64,000 nucleotides of DNA from positions 1 through 64,000 of the forward strand of contig NZ_JABWQP020000004.1 of NCBI RefSeq assembly GCF_014268505.2, written 5' to 3'. Origin of the DNA: Pseudomonas khorasanensis (GTDB taxonomy: Bacteria; Pseudomonadota; Gammaproteobacteria; Pseudomonadales; Pseudomonadaceae). Below, piece after piece: positions 16,803 to 27,615 of this stretch. The translations under genes and the position numbers were made by a program. Position 1 is the stretch's first letter, and the number at the start of each line of letters is the position of its first letter. The notes below the pieces were generated by a model. The model was given only the letters and a program-made list of their open reading frames with translations, had not been told where the DNA came from and made no database searches.

Positions 16803-18617
16803 GTGATTGTTAGTCCCTGTAATGCAGCAAAAATGTCTGCCAAACGCATGCGAAGTGCTCTGGTAGCGGGTTCGGCGCTCCTGTGCCTGCTCAGCGCCGG
16901 TCAGCTTTGGGCGTTCAATCTTGACGATGTATCGGCCAAGGCTAAAGAGCTGGCCGGGCAGAAGTTCGAAGCCCCGCGCAGCAACCTGCCGAACGAATTC
17001 CGCGAAATGAAGTTCGCGGATTACCAGAAGATCCGCTTCCTCACCGAAAAGGCTGAGTGGGCTGATCAGAAGACGCCGTTCAAACTTTCTTTCTATCACC
17101 AGGGTATGCACTTCGATACGCCGGTGAAAATCAACGAAATCACCGCGAGCACCGTCAAAGAGATCAAATACGATCCGACCCGCTTCGATTTCGGCGACCT
17201 GAAATTCGATCCTAAAGCTACCGAGCAACTAGGCTACGCCGGTTTCCGTGTGCTGTACCCGATCAACAAGGCCGACAAGCAAGACGAAATCATGACCATG
17301 CTCGGCGCGAGCTACTTCCGCGTCGTCGGCAAGGGCCACACCTACGGCCTCTCGGCCCGTGGCCTGGCGATCGATACCGCGCTGCCATCGGGTGAGGAAT
17401 TCCCGCGTTTTCGCGAGTTCTGGATTCAACAGCCGAAGCCGGGCGACAAGCATCTGGTGATCTTCGCGCTGCTGGATTCGCCGCGTGCGACCGGGGCCTA
17501 CCGCCTGACCCTGCGTCCTGGCAGCGACACCATTGTCGACGTCAAGGCGCAGATGTTCCTGCGTGACAGAGTCGGCAAACTGGGCATCGCGCCGTTGACC
17601 AGCATGTTCCTGTTCGGCGCGAACCAGCCGTCCAAGGTGCTCAACTACCGTCGTGAACTGCACGACTCCAGTGGTCTGTCGATCCATGCCGGCAACGGCG
17701 AGTGGATCTGGCGTCCTCTGAACAACCCGAAACACCTGGCTGTGAGCAATTTCAGCGTCGAAAATCTGCGTGGTTTCGGCTTGCTGCAACGTGGCCGTGA
17801 TTTCAGCCACTACGAAGACCTCGACGACCGCTACGACAAGCGCCCAAGCGCCTGGATCGAGCCGAAGGGCGACTGGGGCAAAGGCACCGTCGATCTGGTC
17901 GAGATTCCGACCGCCGACGAAACCAACGACAACATCGTTGCCTTCTGGAGCCCGGAAAAGCTGCCGGAGCCAGGTCAGCCGCTGGACTTCGCCTATCGCA
18001 TGCACTGGACCATGGACGAAGCGGCAATTCACGCGCCGGACAGCGCATGGGTCGCGCAGACTTTGCGTTCGACCGGTGACGTCAAGCAGTCGAACCTGAT
18101 CCGTCAGCCGGACGGCAGCGTTGCCTACCTGGTCGACTTCGAAGGCCCGTCGCTCGCCGCTCTGGCCCCGGATGCCGATGTGCGCAGTCAGGTCAGCGTC
18201 GGCGACAACGCCGAACTGGTCGAAAACAGCGTGCGCTACAACCCGGAAACCAAAGGCTGGCGCCTGACCCTGCGGATGAAGATCAAGGACCCGAGCAAGG
18301 CGACGGAAATGCGCGCTGCGCTGGTGCAGCCGATCGTCACCGCTGATCTGGCCAAGTCGTCGCTGCCGGTATCCAACTCCTCGGTTGCCAAGGCAGACAA
18401 GGTTGCCGCCAAGCAACAGGAAAAACTCGACAAGGAAGCCAAGGCCACCGAAGCCAAACAGGCTGAAGCCAAGCCTGTAGCCGACGCCAAGGACAAGGCC
18501 AACAAAGACGCCCAGCAGCCAGTCGCTGCCGACGCGGCCCCAGCCACACCGGAATCGGCACCGACTGAAGAAGTCCTGACCGAGACCTGGAGCTATCAGT
18601 TGCCTGCCGATGAGTAA
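16803..18617 (+). CDS. opgG: Osmoregulated periplasmic glucan biosynthesis protein OpgG
   Basis: OpgG (MdoG) acts in the periplasm on the beta-glucan backbone made by OpgH. The GTG at 16803 is preferred because GAGGG lies seven bases upstream; it gives 604 residues with a signal peptide (hydrophobic [17 protein letters not shown], cleavage near LWA-FN). An ATG at 16833 is an alternative. Conserved segments include [27 protein letters not shown] and [16 protein letters not shown]. The C-terminus carries an added Lys/Ala/Glu-rich low-complexity stretch (about residues 520-590) absent from the 511-residue E. coli protein. The stop overlaps opgH by eight bases. Confidence 0.95.
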   Translation: MIVSPCNAAKMSAKRMRSALVAGSALLCLLSAGQLWAFNLDDVSAKAKELAGQKFEAPRSNLPNEFREMKFADYQKIRFLTEKAEWADQKTPFKLSFYHQGMHFDTPVKINEITASTVKEIKYDPTRFDFGDLKFDPKATEQLGYAGFRVLYPINKADKQDEIMTMLGASYFRVVGKGHTYGLSARGLAIDTALPSGEEFPRFREFWIQQPKPGDKHLVIFALLDSPRATGAYRLTLRPGSDTIVDVKAQMFLRDRVGKLGIAPLTSMFLFGANQPSKVLNYRRELHDSSGLSIHAGNGEWIWRPLNNPKHLAVSNFSVENLRGFGLLQRGRDFSHYEDLDDRYDKRPSAWIEPKGDWGKGTVDLVEIPTADETNDNIVAFWSPEKLPEPGQPLDFAYRMHWTMDEAAIHAPDSAWVAQTLRSTGDVKQSNLIRQPDGSVAYLVDFEGPSLAALAPDADVRSQVSVGDNAELVENSVRYNPETKGWRLTLRMKIKDPSKATEMRAALVQPIVTADLAKSSLPVSNSSVAKADKVAAKQQEKLDKEAKATEAKQAEAKPVADAKDKANKDAQQPVAADAAPATPESAPTEEVLTETWSYQLPADE

Positions 18618-21180
18618 CTCTCAAGTACAGCCAGAGACTCTGTCCGAGTATCTGGCGCATCTGCCGATGACCGACGAGCAACGCGCGGAACTCGCGGGTT
18701 GCCAGTCGTTCAGCGAGCTGCATGAACGCCTGTCCTCCTCGACGTTCGACGCCCCTGCCGAAGCCGCCCAGGCTTCGGTGGGCAAGCGCCTGACCCTGAG
18801 CACCGCCGAAGAGCTTGAAGAAGCGGAAATGCTGGTGCTCGATGCCAGCGGTCGGGTCAGCCTCAAGGCAACCCCGCCGATCCGTCGGACCAAGGTCGTG
18901 CCGGAGCCGTGGCGCACCAACATTCTGGTGCGCGGCTGGCGCCGTCTGACCGGTCGCACCAACCCGCCGCAACCGCCCAAGGACGAGAACGTGCTGCCGG
19001 CCGCGCGCTGGCGCACCGTCGGCTCGATCCGCCGCTACATTCTGTTGTTGCTGATGCTCGGCCAGACCATCGTCGCCGGCTGGTACATGAAAGGCATCAT
19101 GCCGTACCAAGGCTGGTCGTTCGTCGACCTGGAAGAAGTCCTGCATCAACCGCTGCTGCAAACTGCCACGCAAGTGCTGCCGTATGCGCTGCAGACCAGC
19201 ATCCTGATCCTGTTCGGCATTCTGTTCTGCTGGGTTTCGGCCGGTTTCTGGACGGCGCTGATGGGCTTCCTCGAGTTGCTCACTGGTCACGATAAATATC
19301 GGATCTCCGGTAAAAGCGCCGGCAACGAGCCGATCCCGAAAGATGCACGCACCGCGCTGGTGATGCCGATCTGCAACGAAGACGTGCCGCGTGTTTTCGC
19401 AGGTCTGCGTGCAACGTTCGAATCGGTCGCCGCCACCGGTGACCTGGATCGCTTTGACTTTTTCGTCCTCAGCGACAGTAACGACACCGATATCTGCGTG
19501 GCCGAGCAACAGGCCTGGCTGGATGTGTGTCGCGAAGCCAAAGGCTTCGGCAAGATCTTCTATCGCCGTCGTCGTCGTCGCGTGAAGCGCAAGAGCGGCA
19601 ACCTCGACGACTTCTGCCGTCGCTGGGGCGGTGACTACAAGTACATGGTCGTTCTCGACGCCGACTCGGTGATGAGCGGCGAGTGCCTGACCAGTCTGGT
19701 GCGCCTGATGGAAGCCACGCCGGACGCCGGGATCATCCAGACCGCGCCGCGTGCGTCGGGCATGGACACCCTGTATGCGCGCATGCAGCAGTTCGCCACG
19801 CGCGTTTACGGCCCGCTGTTCACGGCCGGTCTGCACTTCTGGCAGTTGGGTGAATCCCACTACTGGGGTCACAACGCGATCATCCGCATGAAGCCGTTTA
19901 TCGACCACTGCGCCCTCGCGCCGTTGCCGGGTAAAGGCGCCTTCTCCGGTGCGATTCTGTCCCACGACTTCGTTGAAGCCGCGTTGATGCGTCGTGCCGG
20001 CTGGGGCGTGTGGATTGCCTACGACTTGCCGGGCAGTTACGAAGAGTTGCCGCCGAACCTGCTCGACGAACTCAAGCGTGACCGTCGCTGGTGTCACGGC
20101 AACCTGATGAACTTCCGCCTGTTCCTGGTCAAGGGCATGCACCCGGTGCATCGCGCGGTGTTCCTGACCGGGGTGATGTCCTACCTGTCGGCGCCGTTGT
20201 GGTTCTTCTTCCTGGTGTTGTCGACCGCGTTGCTGGCGGTGAACACTTTGATGGAGCCGCAATACTTCCTCGAGCCGCGTCAGCTGTATCCGTTGTGGCC
20301 GCAATGGCACCCGGAAAAAGCCATCGCGCTGTTCTCGACGACGATTGTGCTGCTGTTCCTGCCCAAACTGCTCAGCATCATTCTGATCTGGGCCAAGGGC
20401 GCGAAAGAGTTCGGGGGCAAGTTCAAAGTGACCCTGTCGATGCTGCTGGAGATGCTGTTCTCCATGTTGCTGGCGCCGGTGCGGATGATTTTCCACACCC
20501 GCTTCGTACTGGCAGCGTTCCTCGGCTGGGCCGCCACCTGGAATTCGCCGCAGCGTGACGACGACTCGACGCCGTGGAGTGAAGCGGTCAAGCGCCACGG
20601 TCCGCAGACCTTGCTGGGCTTCTTCTGGGCGCTGCTGGTGATCTGGCTGAACCCGAGCTTCCTTTGGTGGCTGGTGCCGATCGTTGGTTCGCTGATGCTG
20701 TCGATTCCTGTGTCGGTGATTTCCAGTCGCGTCGGGCTGGGCCTCAAGTCCCGTGACGAGAGCCTGTTCCTGATCCCCGAGGAATACAATCCGCCACAGG
20801 CGCTGCTGGCGACTGACCAGTACACCCACGAGAATCGTTACCACGCGCTCAACGACGGATTCGTCCGCGCCGTGGTCGATCCTCAGCAGAACGCTTTGGC
20901 GTGCTCACTGGCGACCTCGCGTCACGGTCAGGCCGAACCGATCGAATGGCTGCGTCAGGAACGCGTGCGGCACGCGATCAAGGTAGGCCCTGCCGGGCTG
21001 AACAACCATGATCGCCTGCAACTGCTGAGCGACCCGGTCGCCCTGGCACGTCTGCATGAACAGGTCTGGGCCGAAGGCCACGCCGAGTGGCTGGACGCCT
21101 GGCGCGCTTCGGTCAAAGCCGATCCGCATGCGCCGCTGCTGCCGCTGCGACCGGTAAACCTGCAGGCTCAACCGGCCTGA
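18610..21180 (+). CDS. opgH: Glucans biosynthesis glucosyltransferase OpgH
   Basis: OpgH (MdoH) is the inner-membrane family-2 glucosyltransferase that polymerises UDP-glucose into the linear beta-1,2 backbone of osmoregulated periplasmic glucans and moves it across the membrane. The 856-residue protein has a soluble N-terminus, two membrane segments (about 138-160 and 195-225), then a GT-A domain with DADSVMSG (about 350) and processivity motif DRRWCHGN (about 493-500), and four or so further membrane segments. ATG overlaps the opgG stop. A strong terminator follows, so opgGH forms a closed two-gene unit. Confidence 0.97.
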   Translation: MSNSQVQPETLSEYLAHLPMTDEQRAELAGCQSFSELHERLSSSTFDAPAEAAQASVGKRLTLSTAEELEEAEMLVLDASGRVSLKATPPIRRTKVVPEPWRTNILVRGWRRLTGRTNPPQPPKDENVLPAARWRTVGSIRRYILLLLMLGQTIVAGWYMKGIMPYQGWSFVDLEEVLHQPLLQTATQVLPYALQTSILILFGILFCWVSAGFWTALMGFLELLTGHDKYRISGKSAGNEPIPKDARTALVMPICNEDVPRVFAGLRATFESVAATGDLDRFDFFVLSDSNDTDICVAEQQAWLDVCREAKGFGKIFYRRRRRRVKRKSGNLDDFCRRWGGDYKYMVVLDADSVMSGECLTSLVRLMEATPDAGIIQTAPRASGMDTLYARMQQFATRVYGPLFTAGLHFWQLGESHYWGHNAIIRMKPFIDHCALAPLPGKGAFSGAILSHDFVEAALMRRAGWGVWIAYDLPGSYEELPPNLLDELKRDRRWCHGNLMNFRLFLVKGMHPVHRAVFLTGVMSYLSAPLWFFFLVLSTALLAVNTLMEPQYFLEPRQLYPLWPQWHPEKAIALFSTTIVLLFLPKLLSIILIWAKGAKEFGGKFKVTLSMLLEMLFSMLLAPVRMIFHTRFVLAAFLGWAATWNSPQRDDDSTPWSEAVKRHGPQTLLGFFWALLVIWLNPSFLWWLVPIVGSLMLSIPVSVISSRVGLGLKSRDESLFLIPEEYNPPQALLATDQYTHENRYHALNDGFVRAVVDPQQNALACSLATSRHGQAEPIEWLRQERVRHAIKVGPAGLNNHDRLQLLSDPVALARLHEQVWAEGHAEWLDAWRASVKADPHAPLLPLRPVNLQAQPA

Positions 21181-21181
21181 T

Positions 21182-21212
21182 AAAAAAGCCCCGCGAAAGC
21201 GGGGTTTTTTTT
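21182..21212 (+). terminator. Intrinsic terminator after opgH
   Basis: CCCCGC-GAAA-GCGGGG hairpin is flanked by an A run before and eight T residues after, beginning right after the opgH stop. The GAAA tetraloop and long T tract make it a strong candidate. The A run would also allow function on the minus strand. Confidence 0.9.
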
Positions 21213-21370
21213 GCCTCCACCAACGCAAGCATCCATCTGCAATCCAGCAAAAAACCTTGTGCAAAAGAACGAGTGCGTTAGCATCCGTCCCCGAATTGGC
21301 GCGCCCGGGCCTGTTGGCCCATCTCTGTCGGTTTTCGCGCCGCAAACGCAATGGTTTTGGGGACTTGAAG

Positions 21371-22168
21371 ATGAAGAAGTATCTGTCGATGCTGCTGGTC
21401 GGCGTCACGGCACTGGTTGCAGTCAATGCGGCGCAGGCCGGCGCCATCGATGACGCGGTCAAGCGCGGCTCGCTGAAAGTCGGCATGGACCCGACCTACA
21501 TGCCTTTCGAAATGACCAACAAACGCGGCGAAATCATCGGCTTCGAAGTCGATATCCTCAAAGCCATGACCAAGGCCATGGGCGTCAAGCTGGAGCTGGT
21601 TTCGACCGGCTACGATGGCATCATCCCGGCGTTGATGACCGACAAGTTCGACATGATCGGCAGCGGCATGACCCTGACCCAGGAGCGCAACCTGCGCCTG
21701 AACTTCAGCGATCCCTTTATCGTCGTCGGCCAGACCCTGCTGATCCGCAAGGAGCTGGAAGGCACCATCAAGTCCTACAAAGACCTGAACACTGCCGAAT
21801 ACCGCATCACTTCCAAGCTCGGTACCACCGGCGAAATGGTCGCTAAAAAGCTGATCTCCAAAGCCAAGTACCACGGCTACGACAACGAGCAGGAAGCCGT
21901 GCTCGACGTGGTCAACGGCAAGGCCGACGCCTTCATCTACGACGCGCCGTACAACGTTGTCGCGGTCAATAAGGTCGGCGCCGGCAAACTGGTGTTCCTC
22001 GACAAGCCGTTCACCTACGAGCCGCTGGCGTTCGGTCTGAAGAAGGGCGACCACGACAGCCTGAACTTCATCAATAACTTCCTGCACCAGATCCATGAAG
22101 ACGGCACCTACGATCGCATCCATGACAAGTGGTTCAAGAGCACCGACTGGCTCAAGGACATGGAATAA
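21371..22168 (+). CDS. Polar amino acid ABC transporter substrate-binding protein
   Basis: This periplasmic family-3 solute-binding protein (PAAT type) has a 265-residue precursor with signal peptide MKKYLSMLLVGVTALVAVNA. The chosen ATG has GGGGA about ten bases upstream; in-frame codons further left would bury the signal. Typical blocks are LKVGMDPTYMPFEM, GFEVDILKAM, YDGIIPALMTDKFDMIGSGM and LGTTGEMVAKK. It is the first of a three-gene set with a permease and an ATPase. The exact amino acid cannot be read from sequence; related systems carry glutamate, glutamine, aspartate or arginine. Confidence 0.9.
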   Translation: MKKYLSMLLVGVTALVAVNAAQAGAIDDAVKRGSLKVGMDPTYMPFEMTNKRGEIIGFEVDILKAMTKAMGVKLELVSTGYDGIIPALMTDKFDMIGSGMTLTQERNLRLNFSDPFIVVGQTLLIRKELEGTIKSYKDLNTAEYRITSKLGTTGEMVAKKLISKAKYHGYDNEQEAVLDVVNGKADAFIYDAPYNVVAVNKVGAGKLVFLDKPFTYEPLAFGLKKGDHDSLNFINNFLHQIHEDGTYDRIHDKWFKSTDWLKDME

Positions 22169-22177
22169 CGCCCGGCC

Positions 22178-22192
22178 TTGTGGCGAGGGAGC
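22178..22192. repeat. Truncated REP remnant (GTGGCGAGGGAG)
   Basis: TTGTGGCGAGGGAGC matches the left arm of the GTGGCGAGGGAG REP family and then departs from it (ACCCTG instead of TTGCTCCC). No partner arm is present. Its GAGGGAG is the only purine-rich stretch before the permease start at 22205. Confidence 0.6.
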
Positions 22193-22204
22193 ACCCTGAT
22201 CGTT

Positions 22205-23179
22205 ATGGATTTAGCCTTAATGAAACAGAAAAAAGCCCAATGGCCCTGGCACGTCCTGACCTTGCTGGTGCTGGTCGGTCTGGCGGGCGCGTTGTATTAC
22301 GCGACGTCGCTGATGTCCTACGAATGGCGCTGGAATCGTGTGCCGCAATACTTCGCCTACCAGGCTGAGGAAACCCAGCGCGCCACGGATATATCGACCG
22401 TCATCGAACTTGTGCGCAACGGCGACAGCGCACAGGTCACCCTGCGCAACGACGCCGGCGATGAGCAGCACCTGACTGTTGACGAGAACAGCCTGCAATT
22501 CGCTCAGGGCGACGATGTGGCTGAAGGCGACGTCGTGGGCGTGACTCGGCATTGGGCGGCAGGGCCTTTGCTGTGGGGGCTCTGGACGACGCTTTGGCTG
22601 TCGGTGGTGTCTGGCGTTCTGGGTTTGCTGATCGGCTTGGTCACTGGCCTCTGCCGGCTCTCGAGCAACCCGACCTTGCGCGACCTTTCGACGATTTACG
22701 TCGAACTGGTGCGCGGCACGCCGTTGCTGGTGCAGATCTTCATTTTCTACTTCTTCATCGGCACAGTGATGAACCTGTCTCGCGAGTTCGCCGGGATCGC
22801 CGCGTTGTCGCTGTTCACTGGCGCCTATGTGGCGGAGATCATCCGTTCCGGCGTGCAATCGATTGCCCGTGGCCAGAATGAAGCGGCGCGCTCGCTCGGT
22901 CTTAGTGCCGGCCAGTCGATGCGCCACGTGGTCTTGCCGCAAGCGTTCAAACGCGTGTTGCCACCGCTGGCTGGTCAGTTCATCAGTCTGGTCAAGGACA
23001 CTTCGCTGGTGTCGGTGATAGCCATTACCGAGCTGCTGAAAAGCGGTCGGGAAGTCATCACCACGTCGTTCTCGCCGTTCGAAATCCTGTTCTGCGTCGC
23101 CGGTCTGTACCTGTTGATCAACCTGCCGCTGTCGAAAATCGCCAGCCGGCTTGAGCGGAGGCTCGCGCAAAGTGATTGA
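22205..23179 (+). CDS. Amino acid ABC transporter permease with extra periplasmic domain
   Basis: This is the inner-membrane permease (HisM/GlnP type) of the adjoining transporter, 324 residues from the ATG at 22205; a second ATG at 22220 lacks a ribosome site. After the first membrane segment (about 17-34) comes an unusual hydrophilic insert of some 80 residues (about 36-115), with beta-like segments [18 protein letters not shown] and [17 protein letters not shown]. The ordinary permease core then starts near [14 protein letters not shown]. The EAA loop is [20 protein letters not shown]. Ordinary GlnP-like permeases are about 220-250 residues. The stop overlaps the ATPase gene by eight bases. 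Confidence 0.88.
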   Translation: MDLALMKQKKAQWPWHVLTLLVLVGLAGALYYATSLMSYEWRWNRVPQYFAYQAEETQRATDISTVIELVRNGDSAQVTLRNDAGDEQHLTVDENSLQFAQGDDVAEGDVVGVTRHWAAGPLLWGLWTTLWLSVVSGVLGLLIGLVTGLCRLSSNPTLRDLSTIYVELVRGTPLLVQIFIFYFFIGTVMNLSREFAGIAALSLFTGAYVAEIIRSGVQSIARGQNEAARSLGLSAGQSMRHVVLPQAFKRVLPPLAGQFISLVKDTSLVSVIAITELLKSGREVITTSFSPFEILFCVAGLYLLINLPLSKIASRLERRLAQSD

Positions 23180-23906
23180 AGTCCGCGACCTGGTAAAAGT
23201 CTTCGACACCCGAGGGCAAGTGGTGCGCGCTGTGGATCACGTCAGCACCACCGTCGCCAAGGGCGAAGTGCTGGTGGTGATCGGCCCGTCCGGCTCCGGC
23301 AAATCGACCTTCCTGCGGTGTCTGAATGGTCTGGAAGAGTTCGATTCCGGCTCGGTGAGCATCGACGGCCTGCAACTGGCCGACGCGAAAACCGACGTCA
23401 ACGCCTACCGCCGTGAAGTCGGCATGGTTTTTCAGCATTTCAACCTGTTCCCGCACATGACTGTGCTTGAAAACCTTTGTCTGGCGCAAAAAGTGGTGCG
23501 CAAGCGCGGCAAGAAAGAGCGCGAGGCCAAGGCCATGGCGCTGCTGGAAAAGGTGGGTATCGCGCAGAAGGCCAACGAGTTTCCGTCACGCCTGTCCGGC
23601 GGTCAGCAACAGCGCGTGGCGATCGCCCGGGCGCTGGCGATGGAGCCCAAGGTCATGTTGTTCGATGAGCCAACGTCGGCGCTTGATCCGGAGATGGTTG
23701 GCGAAGTGCTGGACGTGATGAAGAACCTGGCCGTGGAAGGCATGACCATGGTCTGCGTCACGCACGAAATGGGCTTTGCCCGGGAAGTGGCGGATCGCGT
23801 GCTGTTCTTCGATCACGGCAAACTGCTCGAAGATGCCGCGCCGGCGGATTTCTTTGCGGCGCCAAAGGACCCTCGGGCGCAGGCCTTTCTGCGTCAGGTC
23901 CTCTAA
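23172..23906 (+). CDS. Amino acid ABC transporter ATP-binding protein
   Basis: This is the GlnQ/HisP-type ATPase of the amino acid importer, 244 residues from the GTG at 23172, which overlaps the permease stop by eight bases; GGAG lies eleven bases upstream. A TTG at 23151 would add seven residues. Motifs: Walker [11 protein letters not shown]-loop [13 protein letters not shown], signature [16 protein letters not shown], Walker [15 protein letters not shown] and switch [15 protein letters not shown] short REP hairpin separates it from the convergent chemoreceptor gene. Confidence 0.95.
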   Translation: MIEVRDLVKVFDTRGQVVRAVDHVSTTVAKGEVLVVIGPSGSGKSTFLRCLNGLEEFDSGSVSIDGLQLADAKTDVNAYRREVGMVFQHFNLFPHMTVLENLCLAQKVVRKRGKKEREAKAMALLEKVGIAQKANEFPSRLSGGQQQRVAIARALAMEPKVMLFDEPTSALDPEMVGEVLDVMKNLAVEGMTMVCVTHEMGFAREVADRVLFFDHGKLLEDAAPADFFAAPKDPRAQAFLRQVL

Positions 23907-23920
23907 CCTCACACCTTTCT

Positions 23921-23948
23921 GTGGCGAGGGAGCTTGCTCCCTCGCCAC
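23921..23948. repeat. Single 28-bp perfect REP palindrome between convergent genes
   Basis: GTGGCGAGGGAGCT joined directly to AGCTCCCTCGCCAC-type sequence (centre AGCTTGCT) gives a 28-bp palindrome of the GTGGCGAGGGAG family. It is the only sizeable structure in the 61 bases between the ABC ATPase and the chemoreceptor and could stop transcription or protect both 3' ends. Confidence 0.8.
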
Positions 23949-23967
23949 GGTAGTTTTGCAGTGATGT

Positions 23968-25884
23968 TTAAACCTTGAAGCGCCCCACCAGCATCTGCAG
24001 ATGCGTGCCCAGTCGTGCCAGCTCCATACTCGACGCTGCGGTCTCTTCGCTCGCCGCCGAGGTTTGATCTGACACGTCACGCACATTCAGCACGCTTCGG
24101 TTGATCTCTTCGGCCACGGCGCTCTGCTGCTCGGCGGCTGCGGCGATCTGCTGGTTCATCGCCTGAATCGCCGACACGGTGCGGGTGATGCTTTCCAGCG
24201 AGCCACCGGCACGGCGGGTCAGCTCGACGCTGCTGTCGGTGAGGCTGCGGCTGTTGTCCATGATCGTCGCCACTTGCTGGGTGCCGTTTTGCAGGCCGAC
24301 GATCAGTTCTTCAATTTCTTCGGTGGACTTCTGGGTGCGTTGCGCGAGGCTGCGCACTTCGTCGGCCACCACGGCGAAGCCTCGACCGGCCTCACCGGCG
24401 CGGGCCGCTTCGATGGCCGCGTTGAGCGCCAGCAGATTGGTTTGCTGGGCCACGGACTTGATCACATCAAGGACGCTGCCGATCTTGTCGCTCTCGCGCT
24501 TGAGCTCGCCCATGGCTTCGGTGGAGTGGCCGACTTCGATAGCCAGGCGCTCGATCTGGGCGATGGCCTCGCCAACGACCTTGTCACCCTCGCGAGCCTG
24601 TTGGTCGGCAGCAACAGCGGCTTCAGAAGCCTCTTCAGCGTTGCGCGCAACTTCCTGCACGGTGGCGGCCATTTCGTTCATGGCGGTGGCGACCTGGTCG
24701 GTTTCAATCTTTTGATTGTTGACCCCGGCACTGGTCTGCTCGGTCACGGCCGACAGCTCTTCAGCGGCACTGGCGATTTGTGTCACGCCGTCGCTGATGC
24801 CACCGATCAACTCGCGCAAGCCCTGGGTCATGCTCTGCATCGAGCGTTGCAACTGACCGAGTTCATCGCGACGCAGAGAGACCAGATTGTGAGTCAGGTC
24901 ACCGGCCGCCACGCGTTCGGCGACTTTCAGGGTCTGGGTCAGCGGGATGATGATCTGCCGGGTAATCGCCCACGCGGCAATCAGACCGAAGGCCAACGCC
25001 AGCGCAGTGGCGATCAACAGCAGGTTCTTGGCGCGTGCGGCATCGGTGTCGCGCACCACGGTTTGCGATTCGGTGAGTTTCTTGCTGACCGCGATCAGGA
25101 TGTCGCCCTGAGCGGACATATGGGCCAGCGCAGCAGCGTTTTTCACTTGTGAATCACGGAACTGGGCAACGGCCGCGCGATAGGCTTTGAGCGAATCGGT
25201 GGCTTGCTGCAGATTGGCGATGTGCTGCTCTGGCACACGAGTCGGCAGGCTCTCGAGGTTTTTCAGAGCGTTGTCGATGGCCGTCAGCGCCGGTTGCTCG
25301 GCATCGGCCTTGCCGCTGTAGGTGTAGCCGCGCACCTGATAACGCGCTTGCTGCAGCAGTTTGCTCAGCTCGATCACCGCGTTGTATTGCGCAACACTGT
25401 CGCCTTGCAACAGTGCGGCCTCGACTTCGCCGACCCTGGCCACGGCGTTGTCGGCATTGGCGCCAAGCTTGCTGCGCGCGTCTTCACGCTGCACGGTGGC
25501 CTGGGTCATTTCGCCGAAGGCGCGTTTGTATTCCGCCACGGCCGCCAGTTGCTGGTCGACCATCGCCACATCCGACGGCTGCTCGATCATCCCGCGTGCC
25601 GATTGCAGGCCGCTTTCGAGTTTGCTAAGGAATTCATTGACCACGCCCGGACCTTGTTCGCCACGGCGCATGTCGTAATCCATGCGCGCCAGGCGCAGGT
25701 CCTTGGTCCGCTCGTTGAGGCCGGAAATGAAACCGAGCTTGTCGCCGCGGCTGATGATGCCGCTCATGCCGGTCCAGCCGGTGAAGGTGATCAACAGCGT
25801 CAGCAACAGCACCAGGCCGAAACCGATGCCCAGCTTGCGTTTGACGCTGACGTTTCCGAGACTCTCGGCTAACCAACGGTACAT
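23968..25884 (-). CDS. Methyl-accepting chemotaxis protein with HBM-type sensor domain
   Basis: This transmembrane chemoreceptor has 638 residues from an ATG preceded by AAGGGAG. Order: short cytoplasmic start, membrane segment 17-39, periplasmic all-helical region of about 245 residues (40-284), membrane segment about 285-305, HAMP (about 303-360), methylation helices and the signalling tip [20 protein letters not shown]. The long periplasmic part without PAS-like features fits the helical bimodular (HBM) sensor class, as in P. putida McpS and McpQ, which bind TCA-cycle acids. The ligand here is unknown. No C-terminal CheR pentapeptide tether is seen. Confidence 0.9.
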   Translation of the reverse strand: MYRWLAESLGNVSVKRKLGIGFGLVLLLTLLITFTGWTGMSGIISRGDKLGFISGLNERTKDLRLARMDYDMRRGEQGPGVVNEFLSKLESGLQSARGMIEQPSDVAMVDQQLAAVAEYKRAFGEMTQATVQREDARSKLGANADNAVARVGEVEAALLQGDSVAQYNAVIELSKLLQQARYQVRGYTYSGKADAEQPALTAIDNALKNLESLPTRVPEQHIANLQQATDSLKAYRAAVAQFRDSQVKNAAALAHMSAQGDILIAVSKKLTESQTVVRDTDAARAKNLLLIATALALAFGLIAAWAITRQIIIPLTQTLKVAERVAAGDLTHNLVSLRRDELGQLQRSMQSMTQGLRELIGGISDGVTQIASAAEELSAVTEQTSAGVNNQKIETDQVATAMNEMAATVQEVARNAEEASEAAVAADQQAREGDKVVGEAIAQIERLAIEVGHSTEAMGELKRESDKIGSVLDVIKSVAQQTNLLALNAAIEAARAGEAGRGFAVVADEVRSLAQRTQKSTEEIEELIVGLQNGTQQVATIMDNSRSLTDSSVELTRRAGGSLESITRTVSAIQAMNQQIAAAAEQQSAVAEEINRSVLNVRDVSDQTSAASEETAASSMELARLGTHLQMLVGRFKV

Positions 25885-25985
25885 GCGACCACTCCCTTCG
25901 GACCATTCATTTGGACTTATAGGGGCTGTATCGGCTGGATGATGGCAATCTGTAACGCCACTTGTCTGGCGTCGATAGCAATTCT

Positions 25986-26105
25986 GTGGCGAGGGAGCTT
26001 GCTCCCGCTTGGGCGCCAAGCGGCCATCGCTCTTTCTCCAACGAGCACGCATCCGCCTGCTTTACGACGGCTGCGCCGCCGAGCGGGAGCAAGCTCCCTC
26101 GCCAC
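25986..26105. repeat. REPIN, GTGGCGAGGGAG family (120 bp)
   Basis: Arms GTGGCGAGGGAGCTTGCTCC and its complement are separated by about 65 bases. It lies between the chemoreceptor promoter and the end of rsmE. It is the same family as at 2806 and 23921. Confidence 0.9.
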
Positions 26106-26119
26106 AGTGGTTGGTGGTT

Positions 26120-26827
26120 TCAGAACAGGCGTGCGAGCAGGGCGGTGACGGCGGTTTCGACGCGCAGGATGCGCTCGCCCAGTTGCACCGGTTGCAGGCC
26201 GGACTTGGCCAGCAGGTCTATTTCGTAGGGAATCCAGCCACCCTCGGGGCCGATGGCCAGGGTCACCGGTTCGCTCAGGGCGCGTGGGCAGGGCGGAAAA
26301 TTGCCGGGATGGCCGACCAGGCCCAGAGTGCCTTCGGTAATGGCCGGCAATCGATCCTCAACGAAAGGCTTGAAGCGTTTTTCGATGATGATCTGCGGCA
26401 GTACGGTATCCCGAGCCTGCTCCAGACCTAGAACCAACTGTTCACGAATCGCATGCGGCTCAAGAAAGGGCGTTTGCCAGAAACTCTTCTCGACGCGGTA
26501 GCTGTTAACCAGAATCACCTTCGCCACGCCCATGGTAGCGACGGTCTGAAAGACCCGGCGGAGCATCTTCGGCCGGGGCAGGGCCAGCACCAGTGTCAGC
26601 GGCAGTTTGGCTGGAGGTGGCTGATCGAGGCTCACACGCAGCTCCGCTTCCTCCGCGTCCAGGCGCAGCAACTCGGCTGAGCCCATCAGCCCGTTGATGC
26701 GTCCGACGCGCAGGGTGTCACCGACTTGCGAGCGGTGGACTTCCTGCATATGGGTCAAGCGGCGATCACGCAGCACCACGCGGTCGGCCGCAATGAAGTC
26801 GGCCTCTTCGAGCAACAGCAGGTTCAT
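26120..26827 (-). CDS. rsmE: 16S rRNA (uracil-1498-N3)-methyltransferase
   Basis: RsmE methylates U1498 of 16S rRNA using S-adenosylmethionine. The 235-residue SPOUT-class protein has an N-terminal PUA-like part ([17 protein letters not shown]) and a C-terminal knotted domain with [19 protein letters not shown], the SAM loop LAIGPEGGW and [11 protein letters not shown]. It starts inside the end of tatC (four-base overlap), continuing a minus-strand run hisI-hisE-tatABC-rsmE. Confidence 0.96.
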   Translation of the reverse strand: MNLLLLEEADFIAADRVVLRDRRLTHMQEVHRSQVGDTLRVGRINGLMGSAELLRLDAEEAELRVSLDQPPPAKLPLTLVLALPRPKMLRRVFQTVATMGVAKVILVNSYRVEKSFWQTPFLEPHAIREQLVLGLEQARDTVLPQIIIEKRFKPFVEDRLPAITEGTLGLVGHPGNFPPCPRALSEPVTLAIGPEGGWIPYEIDLLAKSGLQPVQLGERILRVETAVTALLARLF

Positions 26828-27615
26828 GCCTGGGTCGCTGGCGGCTGGTCGTTATGATCGTCGGCCGGGGTTTCGTCCGGGCGTTCGCGTTTGCTGATCA
26901 GCCCGCTGAACAGAATGCCGATTTCAAACAGCATCCACATCGGCACGGCCAGCAGGGTCTGCGAGAAAATGTCCGGCGGGGTCAGGATCATGCCGACCAC
27001 GAAGCAGCCGATGATCACGTACGGGCGAATCTTCTTCAGGTATTTGACGTCGACCACACCGATCCACACGAGAAGAACCACGGCCACCGGAATTTCGAAC
27101 GCCACGCCGAAGGCGAAAAACAGTGTCATGACGAAATCAAGATAGCTGGCGATGTCGGTCATCATTTCCACGCCGGCCGGGGTGGCGGCGGCGAAGAATT
27201 TGAAGATCAGCGGGAATACGAAGTAATAGGCGAACGCCATGCCGGTGTAGAACAGCAGAATGCTCGATATCAGCAGCGGCACCGCGACACGCTTTTCATG
27301 CTTGTACAGGCCCGGCGCGATAAAGCCCCAGATCTGGTGCAGGATCACCGGGATCGCGAGAAACAGCGAAACCATCATCGTCAGCTTCAGCGGCGTCAGG
27401 AACGGCGACGACACATCAGTGGCGATCATCGTCGCACCGACCGGCAGGTACTGGCGCAGCGGCGTCGAGACGAAGGTATAGATCTGCTGGGTGAACGCGA
27501 ACAGCCCGGCAAAGATAACGAAGATCGCCGCCACGCAACGCAGCAGACGGGTGCGCAACTCGGTGAGGTGCGAAACCAGCGGCATGTGCTGGTCGTTTTC
27601 GGGGAGATCGCTCAT
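26824..27615 (-). CDS. tatC: Sec-independent protein translocase subunit TatC
   Basis: TatC is the six-helix inner-membrane receptor for twin-arginine signal peptides. The 263-residue protein begins with the conserved N-terminal block [17 protein letters not shown], where the HLxELRxR motif and a nearby Glu recognise the signal. Further family marks are the periplasmic FLTPLKLT loop and KHEKRVAVP. It overlaps tatB and rsmE by four bases each, indicating strict coupling. Confidence 0.98.
   Translation of the reverse strand: MSDLPENDQHMPLVSHLTELRTRLLRCVAAIFVIFAGLFAFTQQIYTFVSTPLRQYLPVGATMIATDVSSPFLTPLKLTMMVSLFLAIPVILHQIWGFIAPGLYKHEKRVAVPLLISSILLFYTGMAFAYYFVFPLIFKFFAAATPAGVEMMTDIASYLDFVMTLFFAFGVAFEIPVAVVLLVWIGVVDVKYLKKIRPYVIIGCFVVGMILTPPDIFSQTLLAVPMWMLFEIGILFSGLISKRERPDETPADDHNDQPPATQA

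Noticed and set aside
18337..20844. An 835-codon open frame on the minus strand opposite opgG-opgH.
   Set aside because: It lies antisense to two clear genes, is rich in Arg, Gln and His as expected of GC-rich antisense frames, and has no recognisable domain. The same applies to long antisense frames at 3000-4466, 5068-6567, 11047-12744 and 62418-63983.
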